NCBI RefSeq assembly: GCF_029433855.1 | Contig: NZ_JAROAU010000003.1 | Span: forward strand, 1,205,356 to 1,256,856 | Origin: Candidatus Kosakonia sp. 282A-S69 | Lineage (GTDB): Bacteria > Pseudomonadota > Gammaproteobacteria > Enterobacterales > Enterobacteriaceae | Direction: 5' to 3' | DNA: 51,501 nucleotides | In this document: in pieces, positions 36,236 to 45,781 of the stretch | Numbering within the stretch: the stretch's first letter is position 1 | Layout: each line of letters begins with the position of its first letter | Made by a program: the position numbers and the translations under genes | Notes under the pieces: model-generated | The model's database searches: none | Told to the model about the DNA's origin: nothing | What the model saw: only the letters and a program-made list of their open reading frames with translations

Positions 36236-38604
36236 TTATCGCAGCCGCAATAGTGTTACCCGGCGCAGCGGCATGGGGGCAGCCGGGAGACGACTCTTTA
36301 CCGCCGCCGCCGGATGCGCAGAGCATCAACCAGCAGGCGGAGTTTCACCTTGCGCTGGTGATCAACTATTACGACACCCAGCAGGTGGTGCCGGTAACGC
36401 GGCGGCTCAACGATTTTTTTCTCTCGCGTGCCGATCTGCTCCACGCCGGGTTGCCGCCGGAGCATCTGCCGGAGGGGGAGGTGAATGTGTCTGCGCTCCC
36501 CGGCGTGCGCGTGGAGTATGACAGTGCCGGGCAGCGGCTGTTGCTGTTTGTCCCGGCGGCATGGGTTCCGGCGCGCTATACCTCCTTCAATGAGGGCGGA
36601 CGGCGCAGCGAGCCAAAATTTGGCCGCGGTGCGGTGCTCAATTACGACCTCTATACCAGCACCACCGAACACGTAGGCAGCCAGGCCGCGCTATGGAATG
36701 AGTTCCGCTTCTTTACGGGCAACGCGGTCTTCTCCTCTACCGGTGCGCTACGCCAGACGCTCAGCGGCTCCCTGCGCCAGCAGGAGGGCTACATGCGCTA
36801 TGACACCTCGCTGATGTTTAACAACGAGGAGGATGCCACGCAGTGGGAAGTGGGGGATGTTATTTCGGAAGCCCTCAACTGGAGCAGCAGCGTGCGCGTC
36901 GGCGGCATCCGTTACGGACGCGACTTCACGTTACGCCCCGATCTTGTGACCTGGCCGTTGCCCTCCTTCTCCGGCGAAGCGGCGGTGCCCACCTCGGTTG
37001 ACCTCTTTATTAACGGTTACCGTGCTGGCAACCGGCAGCTACAGCCGGGGCCCTTTACGCTCACCAACATGCCCTATATTAACGGCGCGGGGGATGCAGT
37101 ACTGGTCACCACCGATGCCCTCGGGCGACGCGTCAGCACCACGCTGCCCTTTTATGTCGCCAGCGAGCTGTTAACGCCAGGGCTGAGCGACGGCGCGATC
37201 ACCATCGGTTCATTGCGGCGCAACTACGGCATTGAAAATTTTGATTATGGCCCGCTGGTGGGCAGCGGTTCGTACCGCTATGGCGTCACCGACTGGTTAA
37301 CGCTGGAGGGGCACGCCGAAGGGGCAGAATCGCTGGCGCTTGGCGGCGCAGGGGCGGTTGTCAGACTTGGCCGTCTCGGCGTGGTAAACGGTGCCTGGAC
37401 CGAGAGCCGGATGTTCGGCGATGCGGGCAACCAGCTCAACTGGGGTTATCAATACAACACCAGCCTGTTTAGCATCAACACCCAGCACAGCCGCCGCAAC
37501 CGCGAGTTCGGCAACCTTGCGCTCTACGATCAGCGCGCCAGTTATAACGATATGCGCCAGAACGGACGCTGGCCAATCGCCAGCTACAGCCGCAACACCG
37601 ACCAGTACTCGCTCTCCTTTAATATGGGCGATTTTGGCAACATTGGCGCGGCGTGGATCGGCGTGCGCAGTTTCGATAATCAAAAAACCGAACTGCTGAA
37701 CCTCTCCTGGAGCCGCAACCTGTGGGGGAGCAGCAGTATGAATATCGCCGCCAGCCGCGATAACCAGCGGGGCGACTGGACCTTTGGTCTCTCGGTGCAG
37801 ATCCCGATCGGCGAGCGCGACAGTGCCGCCTTCAGTATGGAGAGAACCCCCGATGCCGGCTCGACACAGCGCGTGAACTATAGCCACTCCATGCCTACCG
37901 ACGGCGGCCTGAGCTGGAATATGTCGCTGGCGCACCAGTCACAGGCGAGAAGCTACCAGCAGGGCACGCTCGGCTGGCGCAACAACAACGTCGAATTACA
38001 GGGCGGCGGCTATGGTGAGCGCGGCAAGATGACCTGGTGGGGCGAGACGATTGGCGCAGTGGTGCTGATGGATGGTCAGCTGTTCGCTGCTAACTATATT
38101 AACGATGCCTTTGCGGTAATCAGCACCGGTGGTCATGCAGGCGTACCGGTCAATTATGAAAATCAGCCAGTGGGGATGACCGATAAAAATGGTTATCTGC
38201 TGGTGAGCGGTGTCTCAGCCTACTACCCGGCAAACTACAGCATCAATACCCTCAATTTGCCGGCCGATACCCAGCTTCAGGATACGGAGCGCAAAGTTGC
38301 CCTGCGCCGCCAGAGCGGTTACCTGATTGAGTTTCCGATGGTGCAGGAGCGCGTCGCCAGTGTCATCCTGCATGATGAGCAGGGCGTAGCCATCCCGGTC
38401 GGCAGTCAGGTGGAGCGCACCGGTAAAGCGCCCGCAGTGGTGGGCTATGACGGTATCGCCTGGCTGGAGAGCCTGGAGAACGTCAATTCGCTCTTTGTCC
38501 GCCTGCCGGAGGGGGGAGAGTGTAAAACCGCGTTCACCCTTACCGCTAATCCTGAACATAAATTGCAGACCTACGGGCCGCTTACCTGCCGGAGGAATCC
38601 ATAA
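36211..38604 (+). CDS. Outer-membrane pilus usher (Csu type)
   Basis: 797-residue usher that polymerises and exports pilin across the outer membrane. A signal peptide (QLIIAAAIVLPGAAAWG) is followed by the N-terminal chaperone-binding domain (~residues 30-130), a 24-strand beta-barrel pattern, the plug domain region (VDLFINGYRAGNRQLQPGPF, TLTNMPYINGAGDAVLVTTD) and C-terminal domains (YLVS-type segment NGYLLVSGVSAYYPANYSI). It ends with TYGPLTCRRNP. The start ATG lies inside the chaperone gene. It overlaps the tip gene by one base (ATAATG). Confidence 0.9.
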   Translation: MAVVSRQLIIAAAIVLPGAAAWGQPGDDSLPPPPDAQSINQQAEFHLALVINYYDTQQVVPVTRRLNDFFLSRADLLHAGLPPEHLPEGEVNVSALPGVRVEYDSAGQRLLLFVPAAWVPARYTSFNEGGRRSEPKFGRGAVLNYDLYTSTTEHVGSQAALWNEFRFFTGNAVFSSTGALRQTLSGSLRQQEGYMRYDTSLMFNNEEDATQWEVGDVISEALNWSSSVRVGGIRYGRDFTLRPDLVTWPLPSFSGEAAVPTSVDLFINGYRAGNRQLQPGPFTLTNMPYINGAGDAVLVTTDALGRRVSTTLPFYVASELLTPGLSDGAITIGSLRRNYGIENFDYGPLVGSGSYRYGVTDWLTLEGHAEGAESLALGGAGAVVRLGRLGVVNGAWTESRMFGDAGNQLNWGYQYNTSLFSINTQHSRRNREFGNLALYDQRASYNDMRQNGRWPIASYSRNTDQYSLSFNMGDFGNIGAAWIGVRSFDNQKTELLNLSWSRNLWGSSSMNIAASRDNQRGDWTFGLSVQIPIGERDSAAFSMERTPDAGSTQRVNYSHSMPTDGGLSWNMSLAHQSQARSYQQGTLGWRNNNVELQGGGYGERGKMTWWGETIGAVVLMDGQLFAANYINDAFAVISTGGHAGVPVNYENQPVGMTDKNGYLLVSGVSAYYPANYSINTLNLPADTQLQDTERKVALRRQSGYLIEFPMVQERVASVILHDEQGVAIPVGSQVERTGKAPAVVGYDGIAWLESLENVNSLFVRLPEGGECKTAFTLTANPEHKLQTYGPLTCRRNP

Positions 38605-39566
38605 TGCGTCGGCTACTTTTCGTTTTACTGCTGCTCTGCGCTGCTCCGGCCTGGTCGGCCTGTACGATCAGCACCGTTAACGGCGCATTCGGCACCGTCA
38701 CCTCCTTTGTCCTCAACGCCGGGGCGCAAACCACCACCGGCAGATTACTGGTGCGGTGCGATACGATCCTGAATCTGCTCACCAACGACTCTGTCACCCT
38801 GACGCTGACCGGCGCGACGGTGACGGCCAGCAACCGGGCGGCGATGAAGCGCAGCGATAACGCGGCGGTCACCGATACCATTCCGGTGCGGCTCTGCGGC
38901 CAGGCTAACTGCGCGAACAACAGTGAAGTGACGATTGGCGGAAACAGCTATACCTGGAGCGGTGCTGCGCTTCTGGAGCTGCTCGGTTCGCGTACCTATA
39001 ACTTACCGCTCTATTTTATGACGGTGCCGGGACAGCACGTCAGCGCCGGCCCTTACCAGGTTACGCTCAACTTTAGTGTCGCGTATAACGTCTGTTCTGT
39101 GGGCGCGGTCGGTGTTTGCTTATCTTCGCAGCGGGGCACCGCGGTCACCAGCCTGCAATTGACCGGCACCATCACCAATGACTGCACCACCATCAGCGCG
39201 CCAAACGTCAATTTTGGCAGCGCGCCGCTGGTGAGAAATTTCCCGACTGTTTCGCAATCCGTCTCCATTACTTGTACTAAAGGGAGCAGTTACACTGTCG
39301 GGATAAATAACGGTCTCTACGCCAGCGGCAACGTGCGCAATATGGCGAGCGGCACCAACCGTCTCAGTTACGAAATTTACAAAGCAGGCACGACCAGCCG
39401 CTGGGGCAGTATCGGCGCGGAGCGTTGGGCCAGCGATGCCTCATCCCAGATGAGCGCCGATGGCCTGCTGCGCACCTACAACTACACCGCGCGGGTGCTG
39501 ACGACGCAGACGACGCCGCCTGGCGGAACCTACAGCGATACCCTGACGGTGGATATTGTGTTTTAA
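38604..39566 (+). CDS. Two-domain spore coat U protein, probable pilus tip adhesin
   Basis: 320-residue exported protein. The signal peptide is LLFVLLLLCAAPAWS, then ACTISTVNGAFGTVTSF. Two SCPU domains follow: domain 1 (~20-160) with LVRCDTILNLLT and RLCGQANCANNS, and domain 2 (~175-320) with TISAPNVNFGSAPLV, SITCTKGSSYTVGINNG and the closing strand DTLTVDIVF. Two tandem SCPU domains and last-gene position are the features of CsuE, the tip adhesin of the archaic CsuA/BABCDE system. No clear terminator was found after it, so read-through into tar remains possible. Confidence 0.83.
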   Translation: MRRLLFVLLLLCAAPAWSACTISTVNGAFGTVTSFVLNAGAQTTTGRLLVRCDTILNLLTNDSVTLTLTGATVTASNRAAMKRSDNAAVTDTIPVRLCGQANCANNSEVTIGGNSYTWSGAALLELLGSRTYNLPLYFMTVPGQHVSAGPYQVTLNFSVAYNVCSVGAVGVCLSSQRGTAVTSLQLTGTITNDCTTISAPNVNFGSAPLVRNFPTVSQSVSITCTKGSSYTVGINNGLYASGNVRNMASGTNRLSYEIYKAGTTSRWGSIGAERWASDASSQMSADGLLRTYNYTARVLTTQTTPPGGTYSDTLTVDIVF

Positions 39567-39594
39567 GCGCAAATTTATTTCCTTTTCGCAAATG

Positions 39595-39621
39595 TAAAGT
39601 TCCCAGGCCGGATGCCGATAA
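39595..39621 (+). promoter_or_regulatory. Sigma-28 (FliA) promoter of tar
   Basis: TAAAGTTC (39595-39602; 7 of 8 matches) and a perfect GCCGATAA (39614-39621) are separated by 11 bases, exactly the sigma-28 pattern. It lies 36 bases before tar. Confidence 0.93.
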
Positions 39622-39656
39622 CACCGTTAATAACTCATCAATAAGGTGTTTGTTGC

Positions 39657-41318
39657 ATGTTGAACCGTATCCGCGTCGTAACTCTGCTTATGAGTGTGCT
39701 GGTGGTCTTTGCACTGTTGCAGCTCGTCTCTGGTGGACTCTTTTTTTCGTCGCTTAAACAGAACCAGCAAAGTTTTGCGGTCTCAAACGATCTGCGTATG
39801 CAACAAACAGAACTGGGCAAAGCCTGGGAGCTGATGCTGCAAACGCGTATCAACCTGAGCCGCTCCTCCGCGCGGATGTTGCTCGACCCGAATAACCAGC
39901 AGAGCAGCGCAAAAACCGATCTGCTTAACAGCGCGAAAGCGTCGCTGGCCGATGCCGCAAAACACTACGATGCCTTCCGCCAGCTGCCAGCCATGCCGGA
40001 GATGGAGAGTGCGCGCCAGAGCCTTGATGAGAAGTACCAAACTTACCACGCCGCCCTGAGCGAGCTGGTGCAGTTCCTTGAGAGCGGCAATATGAACAGC
40101 TTCCTCGCGCAGCCGACCCAGGGGATGCAAAATGCCCTCGGCGCAGCGATGAGCAACTATGCCACGCTGAGCGATAACCTCTATCGCAATGCCTGGGAGC
40201 AGAGCGTCAGCGACTACACCTTTGCCAAATGGCAAATGGCGATCCTCGCCCTGGCGCTGGTGATTGTGCTGGCCGGCGTCTGGTATGGCATCCGCCGTAT
40301 TCTGCTCTTGCCGCTCTCCTCGGTGATTGCCCATATCCGTGAAATCGCAGGGGGTAACCTGACCCACACGCTGCGCATCGATGGGCGTAGCGAGATGACC
40401 GAACTGGCACAGAGCGTTGATCATATGCAAACCGCGCTGATCGACACCGTCACCAACGTGCGTCAGGGGTCGGATGCAATCTACTCTGGCACCAGCGAAA
40501 TCGCCGCCGGCAATAACGATCTCTCCTCGCGTACCGAAGAGCAGGCCTCTGCGCTGGAGCAAACCGCTGCCAGCATGGAAGAGCTGACCGCAACGGTGAA
40601 ACAGAACGCCGAGAACGCCCGTCAGGCTTCGCTGCTGGCGCAGAGCGCCTCCGAAACCGCCGAGCGCGGCGGGAAAGTGGTCGACGGCGTGGTGAAAACC
40701 ATGCATGAGATTGCCACCAGCTCGCAGAAGATCGCCGACATTATTAGCGTCATCGACGGCATTGCTTTCCAGACCAATATCCTCGCCCTCAACGCGGCGG
40801 TAGAGGCGGCGCGCGCCGGTGAGCAGGGTCGCGGCTTCGCGGTGGTGGCGGGGGAAGTACGCAATCTGGCCAGCCGAAGTGCGAACGCTGCCAAAGAGAT
40901 TAAATCTTTAATTGAAGATTCTGTTTCCCGTGTCGATACCGGTTCTGTACTGGTTGGAAATGCAGGGGAGACGATGCTCGATATCGTCAACGCCGTAACG
41001 CGCGTCAATGACATCATGGGCGAGATCGCCTCGGCCTCCGATGAGCAGAGCCGCGGTATCGATCAGGTGGCGCTGGCCGTCTCCGAGATGGATCGCGTGA
41101 CGCAGCAGAACGCCTCGCTGGTGCAGCAGTCCGCCGCCGCCGCCGCCGCGCTGGAGGAGCAGGCGAGCCGACTGACGCAGGCCGTTTCCGCCTTCCGCCT
41201 GACCGCCACGGCGGGCAGATCGCAGGCCGCACGGCAACCGGCGATGAGCGCTACGCTTGCCCCGGCACGTAGCCAGGTGGTTGCTGCCGGGAAAGAAGAG
41301 AACTGGGAAACGTTTTAA
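39657..41318 (+). CDS. tar: Methyl-accepting chemotaxis protein II (aspartate receptor)
   Basis: Transmembrane chemoreceptor of 553 residues, the E. coli Tar length. TM1 is residues ~7-30, TM2 ~190-212. The aspartate-pocket residues R64, R69 and R73 ([13 protein letters not shown]) and T154 (AQPTQGMQ) are all present, so aspartate sensing is well supported. The HAMP domain ([20 protein letters not shown]), methylation helices with Glu/Gln sites, the signalling hairpin tip ([20 protein letters not shown]) and the CheR/CheB-binding pentapeptide NWETF are intact. It starts its own sigma-28 operon because the pilus locus separates it from cheW. Confidence 0.96.
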   Translation: MLNRIRVVTLLMSVLVVFALLQLVSGGLFFSSLKQNQQSFAVSNDLRMQQTELGKAWELMLQTRINLSRSSARMLLDPNNQQSSAKTDLLNSAKASLADAAKHYDAFRQLPAMPEMESARQSLDEKYQTYHAALSELVQFLESGNMNSFLAQPTQGMQNALGAAMSNYATLSDNLYRNAWEQSVSDYTFAKWQMAILALALVIVLAGVWYGIRRILLLPLSSVIAHIREIAGGNLTHTLRIDGRSEMTELAQSVDHMQTALIDTVTNVRQGSDAIYSGTSEIAAGNNDLSSRTEEQASALEQTAASMEELTATVKQNAENARQASLLAQSASETAERGGKVVDGVVKTMHEIATSSQKIADIISVIDGIAFQTNILALNAAVEAARAGEQGRGFAVVAGEVRNLASRSANAAKEIKSLIEDSVSRVDTGSVLVGNAGETMLDIVNAVTRVNDIMGEIASASDEQSRGIDQVALAVSEMDRVTQQNASLVQQSAAAAAALEEQASRLTQAVSAFRLTATAGRSQAARQPAMSATLAPARSQVVAAGKEENWETF

Positions 41319-41332
41319 GCAGGGTTGCAACG

Positions 41333-41350
41333 CCGGGCGGTCACGCCCGG
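41333..41350 (+). repeat. Hairpin between tar and cheR
   Basis: A 7-bp GC stem CCGGGCG (41333-41339) and CGCCCGG (41344-41350) with loop GTCA and no T tract. It lies where tap is found in E. coli, and probably tunes processing rather than ending transcription. Confidence 0.5.
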
Positions 41351-41443
41351 TAACAGAATAAAGATGAAAAATATGTCACACCACAAAAGTGGCACCGCCA
41401 AAAGCCGTGCTCGTTGCATCCTGAACTGAGTTGAGAAGGCGCT

Positions 41444-42313
41444 ATGACAACATCTATCCCTAACGGGCAAACGTCATCAATATTGCAGCAGATGACCCAG
41501 CGCCTGGCGCTCTCCGATGCGCATTTCCGTCGGATATGCCAATTGATTTACCAGCGTGCCGGGATCGTGCTTGCCGATCATAAACGCGACATGGTTTACA
41601 ACCGCCTCGTTCGCCGCTTGCGCACGCTGGGGTTAGATGATTTTGGCCGCTATCTGAGCATGCTGGAAGCGAACCAGAACAGCGCTGAGTGGCAAGCGTT
41701 TATTAACTCGCTGACCACCAACCTGACCGCTTTTTTCCGCGAAGCGCACCACTTTCCGGTGCTGGCTGAGCACGCGCGTAAGCGCACGGGAGAATACCGC
41801 GTCTGGAGCGCAGCGGCCTCGACCGGGGAAGAGCCCTATTCACTGGCCATCACCCTCGCCGATGCGCTGGGGATGGCGCCCGGCCGCTTCAAAGTCTTTG
41901 CCAGCGATATCGATACCGAAGTGCTGGAGAAGGCGCGCAGTGGGATCTACCGCCTCGATGAGCTGAAGACCCTCTCGCCGCAGCAGATGCAGCGCTACTT
42001 TATGCGCGGCACAGGACCGCACGCAGGGCTGGTGCGCGTACGGCAGGAGCTGGCGAACTATGTTGAGTTCACCACCCTCAACCTGCTGGATAAACAGTAC
42101 AACGTGCCGGGGCCTTTTGACGCAATCTTCTGCCGTAACGTAATGATTTATTTTGATAAAACGACGCAACAGGACATTCTGCATCGTTTCGCTCCGCTGC
42201 TTAAACCGGACGGATTACTGTTTGCCGGGCATTCGGAGAATTTCAGCAACCTCGTGCGCGAGTTTAGCCTGCGTGGGCAAACAGTTTATGCGCTGAGTAA
42301 GGATAAAGCATGA
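41444..42313 (+). CDS. cheR: Chemotaxis protein methyltransferase CheR
   Basis: SAM-dependent methyltransferase of receptor glutamates, raising kinase activity during adaptation. It is 289 residues, three more than E. coli. The N-terminal helical receptor-binding part contains [20 protein letters not shown]; the catalytic core has the SAM site [36 protein letters not shown] and [14 protein letters not shown]. The target Tar carries the NWETF docking sequence. It overlaps cheB by 4 bases. Confidence 0.97.
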   Translation: MTTSIPNGQTSSILQQMTQRLALSDAHFRRICQLIYQRAGIVLADHKRDMVYNRLVRRLRTLGLDDFGRYLSMLEANQNSAEWQAFINSLTTNLTAFFREAHHFPVLAEHARKRTGEYRVWSAAASTGEEPYSLAITLADALGMAPGRFKVFASDIDTEVLEKARSGIYRLDELKTLSPQQMQRYFMRGTGPHAGLVRVRQELANYVEFTTLNLLDKQYNVPGPFDAIFCRNVMIYFDKTTQQDILHRFAPLLKPDGLLFAGHSENFSNLVREFSLRGQTVYALSKDKA

Positions 42314-43359
42314 GTAAAATCAGGGTATTGTCCGTCGATGATTCCGCATTGATGCGGCAGATCATGACCGAAATTATCAATAGCCACAGTGATATGGAGA
42401 TGGTGGCAACCGCGCCGGATCCCTTAGTGGCGAGGGATTTGATTAAGAAATTCAATCCGGATGTTTTAACCCTGGACGTGGAAATGCCGCGCATGGATGG
42501 GCTGGATTTTCTTGAAAAACTGATGCGTCTGCGTCCGATGCCGGTAGTGATGGTCTCCTCGCTGACCGGTAAAGGCTCAGAAGTGACGCTGCGCGCGCTG
42601 GAGCTGGGGGCGATCGATTTCGTGACCAAACCGCAAATCGGTATTCGCGAAGGCATGCTGGCCTACAGTGAAATGATCGCTGAAAAGGTGCGCACCGCAT
42701 CGCGCGCCCGTATCGCGGCGCATAAACCGATGCCGGCACCGGCAACGCTGAAGGCCGGTCCGCTGCTCAGTTCGGAAAAATTGTTGGTAATTGGTGCGTC
42801 AACGGGCGGAACAGAGGCAATTCGCCATGTACTCCAGCCATTGCCGCTCTCAAGCCCGGGTATTCTGATTACCCAGCACATGCCGCCGGGCTTTACCCGC
42901 TCGTTCGCAGAGCGCCTGAATAAGCTCTGTCAGATCAGCGTGAAAGAGGCGGAAGATGGTGAGCGTGTATTACCAGGGCATGCGTATATCGCGCCCGGTG
43001 ATAAGCATATGGAGCTGGCCCGTAGCGGTGCCAACTACCAGATTAAGATTCACGATGGCCCGCCGGTCAACCGGCACCGGCCATCGGTAGATGTGTTGTT
43101 TCATTCGGTGGCGAAACATGCGGGGCGCAACGCCGTGGGGGTTATTCTCACGGGGATGGGCAACGATGGTGCCGCCGGGATGTTAGCGATGCACCAGGCG
43201 GGCGCCTGGACCATCGCACAGAACGAAGCAAGTTGTGTGGTGTTCGGCATGCCGCGTGAGGCCATCAATATGGGTGGCGTCAGCGAAGTGGTCGATCTTA
43301 GCCAGGTAAGCCAGCAGATGCTGGCGAAAATCAGTGCCGGACAGGCAATACGTATTTAA
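42310..43359 (+). CDS. cheB: Chemotaxis response regulator / protein-glutamate methylesterase CheB
   Basis: Removes methyl groups and deamidates glutamines on receptors; activated by CheA phosphorylation. It is 349 residues, the E. coli length. The receiver domain contains [14 protein letters not shown] and the phosphoacceptor aspartate in [13 protein letters not shown] (D56). The C-terminal esterase has the catalytic triad motifs [16 protein letters not shown] (Ser), [13 protein letters not shown] (His) and [12 protein letters not shown] (Asp). Translationally coupled to cheR. Confidence 0.98.
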   Translation: MSKIRVLSVDDSALMRQIMTEIINSHSDMEMVATAPDPLVARDLIKKFNPDVLTLDVEMPRMDGLDFLEKLMRLRPMPVVMVSSLTGKGSEVTLRALELGAIDFVTKPQIGIREGMLAYSEMIAEKVRTASRARIAAHKPMPAPATLKAGPLLSSEKLLVIGASTGGTEAIRHVLQPLPLSSPGILITQHMPPGFTRSFAERLNKLCQISVKEAEDGERVLPGHAYIAPGDKHMELARSGANYQIKIHDGPPVNRHRPSVDVLFHSVAKHAGRNAVGVILTGMGNDGAAGMLAMHQAGAWTIAQNEASCVVFGMPREAINMGGVSEVVDLSQVSQQMLAKISAGQAIRI

Positions 43360-43369
43360 CGAGGAGTGA

Positions 43370-43765
<396 letters not shown>

Positions 43766-43776
43766 GGACTGGATAA

Positions 43777-44421
43777 ATGATGCAACCTTCAATTAAACCC
43801 ACGGAAGAGCATTCACCCAGCGAGATCATTGCCCGTATTGGTAGCCTGACGCGTATGCTGCGCGACAGTCTGCGCGAACTGGGTCTTGACCAGGCGATTG
43901 CTGAAGCAGCGGAAGCGATTCCCGATGCCCGTGACCGTCTCGACTATGTGGTGCAGATGACCGCCCAGGCGGCAGAGCGCGCGCTGAACAGCGTTGAAGC
44001 CTCACAGCCGCATCAGGATGAGATGGAAAAAGGCTCGAAAGCGCTGACCAAACGTTGGGATGAGTGGTTTGAAAACCCGATCGAGCTGACGGATGCCCGT
44101 GAACTGGTAACCGATACTCGCCAGTTCCTCGCAGAAGTCCCGGGTCACACCAGCTTTACCAACGCCCAGCTGCTCGACATTATGATGGCGCAGGATTTCC
44201 AGGATCTGACCGGTCAGGTCATCAAGCGCATGATGGATGTTATCCAGGAGATTGAGCGTCAGCTGTTGATGGTGCTGCTGGAGAACATGCCGGAGCAGGC
44301 CGCGCGTCCGAAACGTGAAAACGACAGCCTGCTCAATGGCCCACAACTCGACGTCACAAAAGCGGGCGTGGTGGCAAGCCAGGATCAGGTGGACGATCTG
44401 CTGGACAGCCTCGGCTTCTGA
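43777..44421 (+). CDS. cheZ: CheY-P phosphatase CheZ
   Basis: Speeds dephosphorylation of CheY-P to stop tumbling. It is 214 residues, the E. coli length, mostly a long helical hairpin. The catalytic region is [19 protein letters not shown], which holds the Asp/Gln pair. The C-terminal CheY-binding helix is [14 protein letters not shown]. It closes the tar-cheRBYZ operon with a terminator 22 bases later. Confidence 0.98.
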   Translation: MMQPSIKPTEEHSPSEIIARIGSLTRMLRDSLRELGLDQAIAEAAEAIPDARDRLDYVVQMTAQAAERALNSVEASQPHQDEMEKGSKALTKRWDEWFENPIELTDARELVTDTRQFLAEVPGHTSFTNAQLLDIMMAQDFQDLTGQVIKRMMDVIQEIERQLLMVLLENMPEQAARPKRENDSLLNGPQLDVTKAGVVASQDQVDDLLDSLGF

Positions 44422-44442
44422 TTTCGCATCAGCCCTGGCGTT

Positions 44443-44475
44443 AAAAGCGGGAAGGGGAGAGCCTTCCCGCTTTTT
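44443..44475 (+). terminator. Terminator of tar-cheRBYZ
   Basis: AGCGGGAAGG (44446-44455) pairs with CCTTCCCGCT (44462-44471), flanked by As before and Ts after. The gap up to flhB contains no gene. Confidence 0.9.
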
Positions 44476-44629
44476 CAATACCGTTCTACTTTCCCCCCTT
44501 TACGTGGCCTACGCGTGAATCATTCCTGCCCAAAAGGCGAAAACCCCCTCTTTTTATGCCTTACTCTGCCCATTAGACGCGCTTGACTCTGGCAATATGA
44601 CGTCACACCTGTAACCCCGGACGTTGAAC

Positions 44630-45781
44630 GTGGCTTCTGAAGATAACGACGACAAAACAGAATCGCCCACCGCGCAACGGTTGCAAAAAGCGCGTGAAGA
44701 GGGGCAGATCCCCCGATCCAAAGAGCTGACCTCGGTGCTGATTATGCTGGCCGGCGTCTGCATCCTCTGGTTTGGCGGCGCGTCGTTTGGCCACCGCCTC
44801 TCGATGGTGCTCTCCTCCGGGCTACGTTTCGATCACAAGATTATTAGCGACCAGAACCTGATCCTCGGCCAAATCATCATGATGCTGAAGACGGCGCTGA
44901 TCGGCATGCTGCCGCTGCTGGTGGGCGTGGTGATTATCGCGCTGGTGGCACCGGTGCTGCTCGGCGGGTTGGTGTTCAGCACCAAATCGCTGGCGTTTAA
45001 GTTCTCCAAACTCAATCCGATTAGCGGCATTGGACGTCTCTTCTCCGCCCAGGTCGGCGCGGAGCTGGTAAAGGCATTGATGAAAGCGCTGCTGATGGGC
45101 AGCGTGGCCGGCCTCTTCCTCTGGAATCACTGGCCGGACATGATGCGCCTGATGAGCGAATCGCCGGTGACGGCGATGGCCAGCGCCATGAACCTTGCCG
45201 GGCTCTGCGCGCTGCTGGTTTCGCTGAGCATCATCCCGATGGTCGGCTTTGACGTCTTCTGGCAGATCTACAGCCACATCAAAAAATTGCGCATGTCACG
45301 GCAGGATATTCGTGACGAATTTAAACAGAGCGAAGGCGACCCGCATGTGAAGGGGCGTATTCGCCAGATGCAGCGCTCCGCCGCCCGCCGTCGCATGATG
45401 GCGGACGTGCCGAAAGCGGATGTGATTGTCACTAACCCGACGCACTACTCCGTGGCGCTGCAGTATGACGAGAACAAAATGAGCGCGCCAAAAGTCGTCG
45501 CCAAAGGCGCGGGTGCCGTGGCGCTGCGTATTCGCGAGCTGGGCACCGAAAACCGCGTGCCGATTCTGGAAGCGCCGCCGCTGGCGCGTGCGCTCTATCG
45601 TCATGCTGAAATTGGTCAGCAAATCCCGGGCCAGCTCTATGCGGCAGTTGCCGAAGTGCTGGCGTGGGTATGGCAGTTGAAACGCTGGCGTCTGTCCGGC
45701 GGACAACGACCTGTTAAACCTGAGAATCTCCCGGTGCCAGAGGCGCTGGACTTTTTGAAAGAGAAGGACACTGATGGCTAA
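44630..45781 (+). CDS. flhB: Flagellar export gate protein FlhB
   Basis: Membrane component of the flagellar type III export gate, whose cytoplasmic domain switches substrate class from rod/hook to filament. GTG at 44630 is chosen over TTG at 44624 because it gives 383 residues (VASEDNDDKTESP), the Salmonella length. Four membrane segments lie between residues ~30 and 210. The cytoplasmic domain contains the autocleavage motif NPTH (VIVTNPTHYSVALQYDENKM) at about residue 269. It overlaps flhA by 8 bases. Confidence 0.96.
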   Translation: MASEDNDDKTESPTAQRLQKAREEGQIPRSKELTSVLIMLAGVCILWFGGASFGHRLSMVLSSGLRFDHKIISDQNLILGQIIMMLKTALIGMLPLLVGVVIIALVAPVLLGGLVFSTKSLAFKFSKLNPISGIGRLFSAQVGAELVKALMKALLMGSVAGLFLWNHWPDMMRLMSESPVTAMASAMNLAGLCALLVSLSIIPMVGFDVFWQIYSHIKKLRMSRQDIRDEFKQSEGDPHVKGRIRQMQRSAARRRMMADVPKADVIVTNPTHYSVALQYDENKMSAPKVVAKGAGAVALRIRELGTENRVPILEAPPLARALYRHAEIGQQIPGQLYAAVAEVLAWVWQLKRWRLSGGQRPVKPENLPVPEALDFLKEKDTDG

